Of a stretch of 40,166 nt of DNA, positions 20,103 through 30,255 are shown in pieces. How positions within the stretch are numbered: the stretch's first letter is position 1; each line of letters starts with the position of its first letter. The DNA lies in contig JBOZIK010000001.1 in the NCBI GenBank assembly GCA_051453625.1, positions 76,353,290-76,393,455 of the forward strand, read 5' to 3'. This stretch comes from Welwitschia mirabilis. Its lineage: Eukaryota; Gnetophyta; Gnetopsida; Welwitschiales. The position numbers were made by a program, and so were the translations under genes. Below the pieces are notes generated by a model, which saw only the letters and a program-made list of their open reading frames with translations, did not search any database and was not told the DNA's origin.

Positions 20103-22559
20103 ATCAATAGTTTGGAAGGATTATTGTATGATTGAATAAATCCCTTTTATTTTGCTATAAATTTTTGATGGGTAAGCCTCTTATTCCAAAATAAAGAAAG
20201 ACATTTTTTAGCACATTGTAAAAATTTTGTCACAACACATATTAGTTTTCTAAAAAATATCCAAACTATTATTCAATGCTGACACTGCTTAATACTAAAA
20301 ATTTACAGCCTTTATTTTTAACTAGTTCATGTTTTTTCCATGCTTTCTTTAACTTCTTTTTTCCTTTTCTCTAAATTGTTATCATCTATTTAGGAGGTAC
20401 AAAGATAGTTTTATGGTTCTATTGGTTTTTATACTTCTTGAAGCATCAAGATAATTCTAGGTTTTGATCCTCTGCATTTATCATTTTCATTTGAATACAG
20501 AAATTTCTTTGTTTTGTGCACATATACTAGACTCACTTTTTTTCTAGGCCATTAAATGTATAGTCCAATATATAGTCTTCATAGCTGGCTCTAAGATATG
20601 CATTTCATTTCCAAGAATTTATTTCCAAATTATCATCCTTCATAATCCTTATTGATTACATTACTTAATGTTATTTGTGTTTTTTATTTTATTTTCATAT
20701 CAAGGGACCATTTAACTTGATAAACTTGTGTATTAGTGCATTTATAAGAAGTTAAAATAATAATAAAAATCATATACAAAATAATAAATCTATACTTAAA
20801 TTGAAATTAAGAGAATTTAACAATTTTGTTGAATGTTCTTTTCACTTACGCTTGTTGTAATGTTATTCCATCTTTTCCATTTAATGTAATCTCATATATG
20901 ATCTTATAATCTAAGGGAGGAAATACCAGAAGCTACCATTTTTATAAGCTTTTGATATGTTTGAAAATAATATTAATATTCATTTATGAGTAAAGATTCC
21001 TAATAAACGATAACATTTTGTGATTAAGATACATTGAAAGATGATTTCAAACATGAGATATGATAAGAAACCTACTTTTCATTTAATCTATTATGGATAA
21101 GATTTAATTAACACCCATGTCTATAATAATAATTCATAATTTTGGATTGTTCAAATTAATAAGCAATTGATAAGTCATGGAATTCACATTCCTCAAATTA
21201 TTAACAAAATGATATTAGGGCATTCTAGCACATTAATTTCATATATATTAAGGACTGCATGTGTTCTTTTATTGTATGCATAACATTATTAGATTTATGA
21301 GAATTTTGTACACAAAATTTCAAGATCATAGCTCCTATAGAATATACATTGAAAATGTGGTTTAAAACTTAATCATCCTTTATTTATTACATGGGTCTTG
21401 TTGTAAAAAATATTTCTAAACATAGATTTACTTGATGATCTTTTTATAAGATTATTACTTATTAATTGCTAGCAAATTTAGTTTCAAAATTCATTATAGT
21501 TCTAAGATAAAATATGTAACTTATAAAGCAAAATCATTTACAACTAATATATATACTAGCTTCTAAAAATATACTAAAAATCCTAGAATAATAGTAACCT
21601 TGAAATCTATATTTATCTCTAAATGTCTATCAAAATCTAATGATTGTTTTTTAAATAACAATTCATAAAATAGACTCTTATTGAACATCAAATTTATATA
21701 TTTCTAGATGATCTTAGATGCCAAGAATTGCTATACTTCTAAATGAAATTGATAATCCTCAAAGCATTAGTTCATTTTTTTGAGATCAAGTAGAAAAGAC
21801 TTAGAGTTTGATGGAAGTAAATATAGACAAAAAGTCAGTTCAAAATATCTGAAATAGTAGAGAATAAATTCTTAATGAGAAACAGTAATAGTAGATAGGC
21901 ATTGGCTTTCTACAAATTAAAAACAAAAGAATTTTTATGTTAATCAAGTAGGCATATAGCTCAATCTTCTTAATAGACAATCTTAGTCTAGTTTTTTAGA
22001 AGTTTATTTGATCATCTACTTAGAAGATTTGTGTCCCTAAAAAGATTTTAGATTTCTTAGTAAAGCTTAATGATTCTACTTGACTCAAGGATCATTTGAT
22101 TATTCAATTAAGAATACTTAAAAGAAAACTTGGCTTAGAAACTTCACTTAAAAATCAACATTTAGTAATTCTTAAATCTAAGATTAAAACTTATTATCAC
22201 ATGAAAGATAATAACTAATACTAACAACATCTGATACTACTTTCCTTAATGGGTGATTTCATCCTTGTAATGCAACATTATTAAAAATAAGTAACTTTTG
22301 TTATTATAATAGCCTTCTTCCTTGAAATCACATCAAATAAGAATTCTTAACATCAACAGAGGATAACCTACTTTTATACAGATGAAGATCAATTGATGTT
22401 ATATTACCTCACTGTTAAGTAATTTTAACTCTAAATTACAAAATGAGTATATGCTAAAGTTGATAAATGAAACTAAAGCTAAGGTGTTTTATTACATTTG
22501 AAGACCTCATGGACTTATTGAATAGAATTTATTCACATCTCATGGCAATTCAAAAATGA
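20103..22559. other. AT-rich intergenic stretch, no gene recognised
   Basis: Lies between element A and the 3' end of the receptor-kinase pseudogene. No coding motifs, long repeats or structured RNA were recognised on either strand. Confidence 0.4.
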
Positions 22560-22992
22560 TTAAATAAAATGCACTATCCAACCTTTATGCTTGAAAAGGC
22601 TTAGGATCATAATCCATAGTAAGAAAGAAACCATTGTTGATCACAAATGAATTCTTATAAGACAATGATTATGTGGAATGTTTCTTAGTTTTTGCATCCA
22701 AAGATTCAACCATTTGATTGACACTCTTAAATCCATGTCCATTTCTCACATAAAAATCATTATATGCAAGCTTTAAGACCTACATAACCTCATCCATAAA
22801 GGGTCTATGATAAACCTAAGGTTGAATGCATATGAATGTAATTGTTACAACTTTTACAATGTTGTCAAATGAAAGACCCCTTCCAAGTGCAAGGTCTATC
22901 AATATTTTTAAAACTTTCTTGCTTGTAAGCAATAGTATAGCCCATGTCACTATGTTTTACTCATAGAAGGTTATGCCATGTCTACTACTTTT
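22560..22992 (-). pseudogene. RLK exon: kinase C-lobe end and C-terminal tail
   Basis: Preceded on the minus strand by an AG (complement of 22993-22994), it reads 'RKVVDMA', stop, 'PSMSK', then in a shifted frame 'NIVTWAILLLTSKKVLKILI', 'LGRGLSFDNIVKV', 'ICIQP', stop, 'VYHRPFMDEVM', stop, 'VLKLAYNDF'. The ALE2 family has VSHRPFMGEVVQALKL here. The tail still shows 'LTMDYDPKPFQ' near 22590-22620 (family: ITMDY.SGP). There is one frameshift and several Gln-to-stop changes; the structural Arg of 'HRPFM' is kept. Confidence 0.85.
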
Positions 22993-23964
22993 CTATGTGA
23001 AATACACATGATTAAATTAATCTCATTTGATAACTTCTTAAAAAGGTAAATTGTTAGACAATATTTACTTTAAATCTAATTCTTCATGGTAATGCTTAGA
23101 ATGTAATAAATGATATGGTAATTCTATAAGAAAAGCCTCCTTAAAGTGTTAATGCCTTAAGGAAAGATTAAAATCTAAGGTTATAAATAGTATCATGCAA
23201 AAGTAAATGGACCTGCGCTTGTCTAGCATGTATAGGTAGAACCCCATGGCCTAATAGATGAAGGACAAGATTTGGATTATGGATTATGGAGAAACCATTT
23301 GATCATTATTAACAATAGCATGTATATTTATAACATAGTATTAGCATAGTAATAGAAACATTAAATAGATTTTTCCACTAGTCACACTTATGAGTAGTTA
23401 AAATATGTAAATTGTTACCCAAAATATAATGACATATAGTTATACAACTAACTTAGTATGGGTGTAGTATTTTGTAAATGCATTGGCATGTACAAATGGG
23501 CATACCACTCATTAGTAAAATTTGAATTAAATCTTCTAAGGGCTATACATATTTGTAAGTACATTCCTTATATGTAGATACTTGCCTCAAATAAAACTAC
23601 ACCTTTCCTATAAGAAATTCATACAAGGGCCTCTTATGAGATGGGGATGCTAAAATGGAATGGTGGATTGACTTAGAATGCTTAATAATTGTAAGAAGGA
23701 CAAAATGTAAAGTTTTTTTGATGTTTAACAAATAAATTATATAATTTAAGGTATTTAATAACCATTATTATTATGTTTGTAAGTAATATGATATTATAAA
23801 AAGGTGTTTGGAGGAGATACAACTCTTAAGCTAAGTAGATGAATATCAATAGGCTTTAAAGAGGTAATAACTTAGGAATGTATTCTTTTCATTTATTTAG
23901 TATATCAAAAAAGGTATATTATACTAAACGTCCCTACAAAGATAACATTAGAAATAATGTTATG

Positions 23965-24055
23965 TTATAACAAATTAAGAAAAATTATATCATAACTATA
24001 TACATCACTTTTCATAAGGAAATATCTAGTCATAGTGTATTTATGAGTCACATAT
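23965..24055 (-). pseudogene. RLK exon: APE / subdomain VIII-IX block
   Basis: After a CAG acceptor (complement of 24056-24058) the minus strand reads 'YVTHKYTMTRYFLMKSDVYS' and continues 'YDIIFLNLL' to a stop. The family reads YVAPEYAMTGHLLVKSDVYS followed by YGVVLLELL. The invariant Pro and Glu of APE are changed (T-H-K), while the Asp of SDVYS is kept. The codon split across the intron (GG | A) matches the donor at 24139-24145. Confidence 0.85.
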
Positions 24056-24144
24056 CTGTAGAAGCACAAAGTTAAATAGTGTTAATTATTACAACAAAGG
24101 AATTACACTCAAAACATCAACATTATAAAATTTATAATACTTAC

Positions 24145-24224
24145 CCAAAGGTTTTCATAACTCTAGTTCATATTTATCCATTCACTTCCTAGAATGCTTA
24201 CTTTTCCAATCCAAAATTAGAAAT
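24145..24224 (-). pseudogene. RLK exon, 3' part: activation segment, ends at a GTAAGT donor
   Basis: Directly next to the element B LTR the minus strand reads 'SNFGLEK', stops, then 'TRVMKTFG', the family SDFGLAR...STRVMGTFG. The DFG Asp is changed to Asn, so the metal-binding residue is lost. The exon ends TTTGG and is followed by GTAAGT, a perfect plant donor (complement of 24139-24144), at the position where ALE2-family genes have an intron. Confidence 0.85.
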
Positions 24225-24688
24225 TGTTGATGTTGTTTCAAATTCTTAGGTTGCACTTGATGATTTTTTGAAAAGCTTCAATGGCCTGATTTAGCTTGAT
24301 GCATTCATTAATAGAGGTTTCAAGGAGTTAGAGGAAGACCCAAAGCCCTCTACAAACCTCCACTAGTATCATGACATGATGTTCATTTTGTTATTATGGC
24401 TATATATACATTACCTTAGGTAGTAAGAAATGATGGACATTCTATTATTATGGCTATATATACATTATCTTGAGAAACTATGATCATTTTGTTCTTTGAG
24501 AGCTATGGTTCTTTATTGTGAGGCTCCCAGTTTGTACTCTCCCTACATAATAATATTGATTGCTCTTCTTTCACTTATGGACATAAGCTACGTTGGCTGA
24601 ATAACATTAATTTGTTTGTCTTTGTTCTCTTTAATTTCATTATTGTTATTATTTTCATTCAAACTCTGGACACATTTGTTAATAAACA
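24225..24688 (+). repeat. Element B 5' LTR (464 bp)
   Basis: Starts TGTTGATGTTG and ends AATAAACA. It matches 29239-29698 throughout, including 'ccaaagccctcta', 'ttattatggctatatat' and 'cagtttgtactctccctac'. It contains two copies of a 54-bp unit (from about 24376 and 24430) that include TATATATA and may form the promoter. Confidence 0.9.
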
Positions 24689-24700
24689 AGTATCAAAGCT
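24689..24700 (+). promoter_or_regulatory. Primer-binding site, tRNA-iMet type
   Basis: 'agtatcaaagct' immediately follows the LTR end and is a diverged form of tggtatcagagc. Confidence 0.8.
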
Positions 24701-25246
24701 AGATTATTTGAATGTTTGACATTCATCATAATGATAACAAAGTTTAATTAATCAATTAATTTGATCTATGACAACTCAAGATGTATGTGATCTTGATTCA
24801 TAATGGGTTGTAAAAGGCACTATTGGATAAGACTAAAAGACCAGAGTTCATGCTTGATGATCAATGGAAAGAGATGAACATGAAGGCACTTTCTACAATT
24901 CAACTTTACCTATTAGATGAAGTATTATGAGAAGTATTGAAGAAGATCATTGCAGTTGGCTTATGGCTCAAGTTAGAATAATTGTACATGATGAAGAATG
25001 TTAATAATAGTCTGTTATTAAAGAGCAGACTAGAGGATCTTTTTCTATAGGAATCTATTCTAATTAAACCTCATATAGATAAATTTTTCTCAATCATTAT
25101 GAATTTATAGAATATTAATGTTAATATTGAGGATGAGGATTTAGCTATTACTCTATTTTGTTTACTACCTAAATCATATAGACACTTTAGAAAAACTTTG
25201 CTTTATGGTTATGATGAATTATCTATTGAGGATGTTAAGAATGCTT

Positions 25247-25315
25247 TGTTATAATGTGAATTAGTTGATACTTAGTTAACTAGGAAGTCTAATGATCCTC
25301 TAGATGAGGATCTAG
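25247..25315 (+). repeat. 69-bp duplicate at the left edge of the N run
   Basis: Identical except for one base to 25762-25830; ends exactly where the N run starts. Probably an unmerged contig end. Confidence 0.95.
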
Positions 25316-25761
25316 NNNNNNNNNNNNNNNNNNNNNNNNNNNNNNNNNNNNNNNNNNNNNNNNNNNNNNNNNNNNNNNNNNNNNNNNNNNNNNNNNNNNN
25401 NNNNNNNNNNNNNNNNNNNNNNNNNNNNNNNNNNNNNNNNNNNNNNNNNNNNNNNNNNNNNNNNNNNNNNNNNNNNNNNNNNNNNNNNNNNNNNNNNNNN
25501 NNNNNNNNNNNNNNNNNNNNNNNNNNNNNNNNNNNNNNNNNNNNNNNNNNNNNNNNNNNNNNNNNNNNNNNNNNNNNNNNNNNNNNNNNNNNNNNNNNNN
25601 NNNNNNNNNNNNNNNNNNNNNNNNNNNNNNNNNNNNNNNNNNNNNNNNNNNNNNNNNNNNNNNNNNNNNNNNNNNNNNNNNNNNNNNNNNNNNNNNNNNN
25701 NNNNNNNNNNNNNNNNNNNNNNNNNNNNNNNNNNNNNNNNNNNNNNNNNNNNNNNNNNNNN
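25316..25761. other. Assembly gap (N, 446), probably artefactual
   Basis: Flanked on both sides by the same 69 bp of gag coding sequence. The coding sequence continues normally if one copy and all N are removed. Confidence 0.95.
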
Positions 25762-25830
25762 TGTTATAATGTGAATTAGTTTATACTTAGTTAACTAGGA
25801 AGTCTAATGATCCTCTAGATGAGGATCTAG
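25762..25830 (+). repeat. 69-bp duplicate at the right edge of the N run
   Basis: Second copy of 25247-25315, starting at the first called base after the N run, with one mismatch (G/T). Confidence 0.95.
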
Positions 25831-26060
25831 TAATACATGGTAGAACTTTAGAAAAGGATTTTAGTAGTGGTAGTAACAAGAAGAAGTTTTGATCTAAGTA
25901 TAGATCACATAAAAACATGACATGTAACTACTATTACAATAAAGGATACATTAAATCTGAATGTTAATAACTTAAAAAGAAGGATTAGCAACAACAAAAT
26001 TTTGATAATCAAGAAGATTCTTCCAAGGCTAGTATTACATATGGTGATAGTTATGTTCTA

Positions 26061-29000
26061 CTAGCAACTGATGATAAGGTCAAAAATAGTTATGATTGAA
26101 TGTTAAACTCTGAATGTTCTTATCACATGTATTCCTATAAAGATATGTTTTCTACCTATGAATCTATTAATGATGGAGTGGTCTTAATGGATAATCTTAT
26201 AAGTTTATTTACAAGGGGATAATTAGAATTAAAATGCATGATGGTGTGCTAAGGACATTATCAAATGTATGTCATGTCCCTGATTTGAAGAAGTACCTTA
26301 TCTCTTTGAACATCCTTGATACTAATGGGTGCAAGTACTTAGCCAAAACTAGAGTGATGAAAGTTGTTAAAGGTGTTCTTATATGAATAAAAGCCAAGAA
26401 ATTTGAAACTTTATATGTTTTATAGGGCAGTATGATTACAAGGTCATCTACAGTAACCTTAGCCTTGTCTGATACTGATGTTACTAAGTTATGGCATATG
26501 ACGGTGGGGCATATGGGTGAGAAAGGCATGGCAACATTAAGTAAAAGATGGGTAATGTGTGGATAGAGCATTAAAAATTTAGAGTTCTATGGGCATTGTA
26601 TTTATGAAAAGAACAAAAGGGCTAGTTTTAGCCCTACTACTTATAGGACTAAGGGGACTCTTAACTACATACACTCTAATTTGTGCGGTTCTTTAAAAGT
26701 TGGTTCTAAGAGCTATGCTAAATACTTACTAACATATATTGATGATTATTCTAGGAAGGTATGGATCTTCTTTCTCAAGAATAAGAATGATGTTTTTGAC
26801 ACATTTAAGAAGTGGAAAATTATAATTGAGAAGCAGACAAGGAAAGAAATCAATAGGCTATGAACTAATAATGACCTAGAGTTCATGGAAGATAAAATTA
26901 ATGAGTTTTGTAAGAAGGAAGAAATTATGAGGCACCATACATGTGTTCGTAGACCACAGTAGAACAGAGTGGTAGAGCACATGAATAAAACATTAATAGA
27001 AAGATATTAATGCATGTTTTCTAATGCTAGTTTGAGGAGTATTTTTTGTGTAGAGGTAGTTTTTATAGCCTATTATTTGATGAATCGGTTTCCTCATAAT
27101 CCCTTAATTTTAAAACACTAGAAGAGGTATGGTTTAAAAAACCTTTTGATCATTCAATTTTGAAATTTTTTGGTTGTGTAGATTATGCTTATGTTAATGA
27201 TGAAAAACTAGAATCTAAAGCTAAGAAATGTATTTTTATGGGCTATGATTCTAGTGCTAAGGGATATATATTTTGGTACCCTATTTCTAAGAATTTAATC
27301 ATAAGTAGAGATGTTACTTTTGATGGGTTAGTTATGTTATATCCAAGAAAGGAGACTTCTACTTCTTGTGACTTAGGTACATCGCAGAGCACAAAGAAGT
27401 AGATGGATTTAAAAGTCACTGTGTCATCTCAACAATCGTCGTACACTCCATAACATGATTTGGATGATGTATTATCTAAAACCCTATCACAGGAAGAGCC
27501 CCACTCTACTACAAAGTGTCAACCAGGGAGACAAATTAGACCACAATAGAAGTATTTAGATTGTGCATCATTTGCTTTGTCAATAGCCAATCAAGTGGAT
27601 GCTACTAATGATCCTAACTCCTATAATGAAGCCAACTCATCTACTGATGCTAGGAAGTGATTAGTTGATATGCAAGAAGAGATAGAATCCCTTCATAAGA
27701 ATGGAATGTGGGAGCTCAAAGGCACTTAAAGGGAAGAATATTGTTAGGAAAATTTTAGTATTTAAGAAGAAATAAGACATGCCAAGATTTGAATATTATC
27801 ATTTTAAGGTGAGATTAGTTACTCAAAGATTTAGTCAAGTAGCAAGTATTGATTTTCATGATGTTTTCTCATCTATTATGAAGCACTATTCTATTCATAT
27901 CTTGCTCACTTTAGTTGCCAAAGATGATATGGAGCTAGAATAGTTAGATGTGAAGACTACATTTCTACATGGGAAACTAGAGGAAAAAATCTGTATGTAG
28001 CAACTAAGGGGTTTGAGGTCAAAGGAAAGAAGGACCATGTTTTCTTATTGAAGAAGTTATTGTATCAGCTAAATCAGTTACTTAGACAATGGTATAAGCA
28101 TTTTCACTCTTTTATAATCTCTCATGGCTACACTAGAAGTGCATATGATAGTTGCGTCTATTTCATAAGTTACTAAATAACTCCTTTATCCACTTGTTCT
28201 TGTACATTGATTACATGTTGATCACTTGTAAAGAAAATTCTAAAATTGACAAGCTAAAATCTTTATTGAGGGGTGAATTTAAGATGACAGATCTTGGTAG
28301 ACCTAAGGAGATTACTAAGAATAGCTTTACAAGAAAGTTGTATCTCAGTCAAAAGAGGTACATGAAAAAGATTCTTGATCATTTTGGGATAAAAGATGCA
28401 AAGCTAGTTTCTACTCCACTTATATCTCACTTTAATCTTTCTATTACTTTTTCATGATAAATAATTGAGGAGGAGTATTATATTACTAGATTAACCTACT
28501 TTAGTTTAGTTGGTAGCATCATGTATGTTATGGTTTATACATGCCTTGATATTTCACAAGTTGTTAGTGTTGTAAGCAGGTATATTTCATATCCTAGAAA
28601 AGTTCATTAGGAAGTAGTGAAGTGGATCCTTATATGCTTACATGGAACTTCTAATTTTTAGTTAGAATTTGGGAGGACAACTAGCAACCTTGTTGGGTTT
28701 TGTGATTCTAATTTTATTGGAGATCTTAATCATAGAAGGTCTCTTATAGGTTATGTATTTTCATTTGGAGGAACAACTATTAGCTAGAATGCTTCACTGT
28801 AATCTATAATGGCTTTATTAACTACTAAAGCAGAATACATGTCATTAACTAAGGTAATTAAGGAGGTTGTATGGTTAACAAATTTTCTATCAAAACTCAA
28901 GTCAAAGGAAGAGATAACTATGATACAATTGTGACAACCAAAGTGCACTATGTTTGACTGAATATTAAATATTTCATAAGAGGATAAAGAAAATTAGTAT

Positions 29001-29160
29001 GCATATGAATTCATTCATGATATTATTGCTGAAGGTTAGATTTTGGTAAAGAAAATTGATACTAATGATAATTCGACTGACATGTTAACCAAGCATTTAC
29101 CCATGACCAAGTTTGCATACTACATGAACTTGGTTGGTCTTGTAGCTTTTGGAAGATAAG
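26061..29160 (+). pseudogene. Element B pol (protease, integrase, RT, RNase H), broken
   Basis: Protease near 26103: 'LNSECSYHMY' stands for LDSGCSYHM, so the catalytic Asp is Asn and the Gly is Glu. 'GIIRIKMHDGVLRTLSNV' and 'HVPDLKKYLIS' follow in another frame. GAG-pre-integrase 'KLWHMTVGHMGEKGM' lies near 26488-26532. Integrase: 'HSNLCGSLKVGSKSYAKYLL' (26669 on; first catalytic Asp changed to Asn), 'DDYSRKVWIFFLKNKNDVFD' (26740), 'KEINRL' then a stop and 'TNNDLEFMED' (second Asp changed to Asn). 'FFGCVDYAYVNDEKLESKAK' lies at 27166. RT: 'RLVTQRFSQVASIDFHDVFS' (27811), 'YIDY' at 28202-28213 for YVDD. RNase H: 'TDMLTKHLPMTKFAYYMN' (29077 on). It belongs to the common plant group with SPADYSxLRVFGC-type integrase. 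It is a dead copy with stops in every domain. Confidence 0.9.
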
Positions 29161-29228
29161 CCATCATTAGGGGTTTTTTGGAGAGAGGTGGAGTAGTTCT
29201 CTAGAGTTTCATGGAGAATTCAAATCAA

Positions 29229-29238
29229 GGTAGAGATT
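29229..29238 (+). promoter_or_regulatory. Polypurine tract of element B
   Basis: 'ggtagagatt' directly precedes the TG of the 3' LTR, a mutated form of the copia PPT ggtggagatt, which primes plus-strand DNA synthesis. Confidence 0.75.
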
Positions 29239-29698
29239 TGTTTATGTTCTCTTAAATTATAAGATTGGATGTGACAATTTTATGGAAAGCTTGGATGGCC
29301 CATTATAACCCAATGCAATTCTTAACAGAGATTTAGTGGAGTTAGGAGAGGATCCAAAGCCCTCTATATCAATATCAAGAAATGATGGGCATTATGTTAT
29401 TATGGCTATATGTATGTTATCTTGGGTATCAAGAAATAATAACCATTTTGTTATTATGGATATATATATATTACCTTAGGTATCAAGAAACTATGACCAT
29501 GTTATTCTTTAAGAGCTATGGTTCCATTATTCTGAGGCTCTCAGTTTGTACTCTCCCTACATAATAATATAATTGCTCTTCTCTCATCCATGAACATAGG
29601 CCGCATTGGCTGAACCACCCAAATTCATTTGTCTTTGTTCTTTTTAATTTCATTATTATTATTGTTTTCAATCAAAATATGGGCATATTTCTTAATAG
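29239..29698 (+). repeat. Element B 3' LTR (about 460 bp)
   Basis: Pairs with 24225-24688. It begins TGTTTATGTTC and ends near 'ttaatag', with the terminal CA decayed or deleted. It carries the same pair of roughly 55-bp units (near 29373 and 29428). Plus-strand short open frames here are chance products of this tandem unit. Confidence 0.85.
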
Positions 29699-29703
29699 AA
29701 AAT

Positions 29704-29850
29704 TTGGGAATAAAATCATCCTCTAAAAGGATGTTGTTGGCCTTGAAGTCACAATGAATGACACATGAACTTAAATCTTCATGAAAGTATGCAAGTCCTT
29801 TAGCTACACCAAGTGCTATTTTAATGTGGGCATTTCATTTTAATGATGAT
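29704..29850 (-). pseudogene. RLK exon, 5' part: catalytic loop, ends at element B
   Basis: The minus strand reads 'NAHIKIALGVAKGLAYFHED', then 'LSSCVIHCDFKANNILLEDD' and 'FIPKF' up to the LTR. The family reads ARMKIALGAARGLAYLHED and VIHRDFKASNVLLEDDFTPK. The catalytic Asp of HRD is kept but its Arg is Cys; the Asn of the loop (N in NILLE) is kept. The reading is open for more than 40 codons, and it continues at 24224 on the other side of the element. Confidence 0.9.
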
Positions 29851-29942
29851 GTTTTTTAATTATGGCTTGAACAATGCTCTCTTATTTGAACAATAATATA
29901 GTTATAATTGTACAAATAAATGAATGTAATATTCTTATACAA

Positions 29943-30255
29943 CACCATGTAAATAACACTCTACACTTCCATTTTATATAAGATTATAAACTATGCATTA
30001 TTTTTTCTCTTTCCTATAAATCTTAATCAATTTAACGAGGTCCTTATGATGCAAGCAACTCAGCATCTCAATTTCTGCTTTAAACTCATCCCCTTCTTAT
30101 TGGTCCTCTCTTGTGAGAACTTTAATTGTGACTTTTGTCCCATGAGCCAAAACACTAGAGTAGACAAGTCCAAATCAAAATTTAGTGTGCCATTATGGAT
30201 AAAAATATTATTTGATTTCACATCCAAACGAATAGTTCCTTACTCTTAAATATAA
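29943..30255 (-). pseudogene. RLK exon: kinase N-lobe
   Basis: The minus strand reads a degraded glycine loop ending 'FGLVYSSVLAHGTKVTIKVL' (catalytic VAVK Lys kept as TIKVL), then 'TREDQ', stop, 'EGDEFKAEIEMLSCLHHKDL' (alpha-C Glu kept) and 'VKLIKIYRKEKK', stop, 'CIVYNLI', stop, 'NGSVECYLHG'. The family reads GICTE..RCLVYELVPNGSVESHLHG. The block ends at about 29943; roughly 90 bp without similarity, probably an intron, separate it from the catalytic-loop exon. Confidence 0.9.

Larger units (their letters stand above)
24731..26060 (+). pseudogene. Element B gag, broken and crossed by an N run
   Basis: Begins at ATG 24731 and, after a frameshift, reads 'KALLDKTKRPEFMLDDQWKE', 'MNMKALSTIQLYLLDEVL', then 'LFCLLPKSYRHFRKTL' and 'GYDELSIEDVKNALL', typical of copia Gag. 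After the N run it continues 'VIHGRTLEKDFSSGSNKKKF'. The zinc knuckle at 25923-25964 reads C-NY-Y-YNK-G-Y-IKSE-C: the second Cys and the His have each become Tyr, so metal binding is lost. Both changes are single transitions. The N run interrupts it between two copies of the same 69 bp, so the true gag is probably continuous. Confidence 0.85.
24225..29698 (+). mobile_element. Copia element B inserted in the receptor-kinase exon
   Basis: Full-length Ty1/copia element with LTRs 24225-24688 and 29239-29698, a primer-binding site, gag, protease, integrase, RT and RNase H in order on the plus strand, and a polypurine tract before the 3' LTR. The target site is AAAAT: intact at 29699-29703 and with one A lost at the left (24221-24224). 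When one target copy is kept, the kinase codons on both sides join in frame. Coding is continuous in outline but broken by many stops and frameshifts; protease and RT active sites are mutated. Length apart from the doubtful N run is about 5 kb, normal for copia. Confidence 0.9.
22560..30255 (-). pseudogene. ALE2: ALE2-like receptor kinase gene remnant, split by copia element B
   Basis: Five coding blocks on the minus strand make up the kinase domain and tail of an ALE2-type receptor-like Ser/Thr kinase, a family that in Arabidopsis acts at the plasma membrane in epidermal/cuticle development. In gene order: glycine loop to alpha-C helix and following strands (30255-29943), catalytic loop (29850-29704), activation segment start (24224-24145), APE block (24055-23965), and the C-lobe end plus tail (22992-22560). 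Copia element B (24225-29698) sits inside the catalytic-loop exon, and removing it rejoins the codons. Introns and splice-site dinucleotides are still visible, so this is a decayed gene and not a retrocopy. Extracellular and transmembrane exons were not recognised upstream; they may lie beyond 30255 or be lost. Confidence 0.85.

Noticed and set aside
29382-29564. Plus-strand open frame with a repeated 'GYQE' motif
   Set aside because: It is the translation of the 55-bp tandem unit in the element B LTR, not a repeat protein.
24220-29706. GAAAT/ATTTG as a mismatched target duplication for element B
   Set aside because: Aligning to the kinase codons shows that AAAAT with one A lost on the left fits better and restores the host frame.
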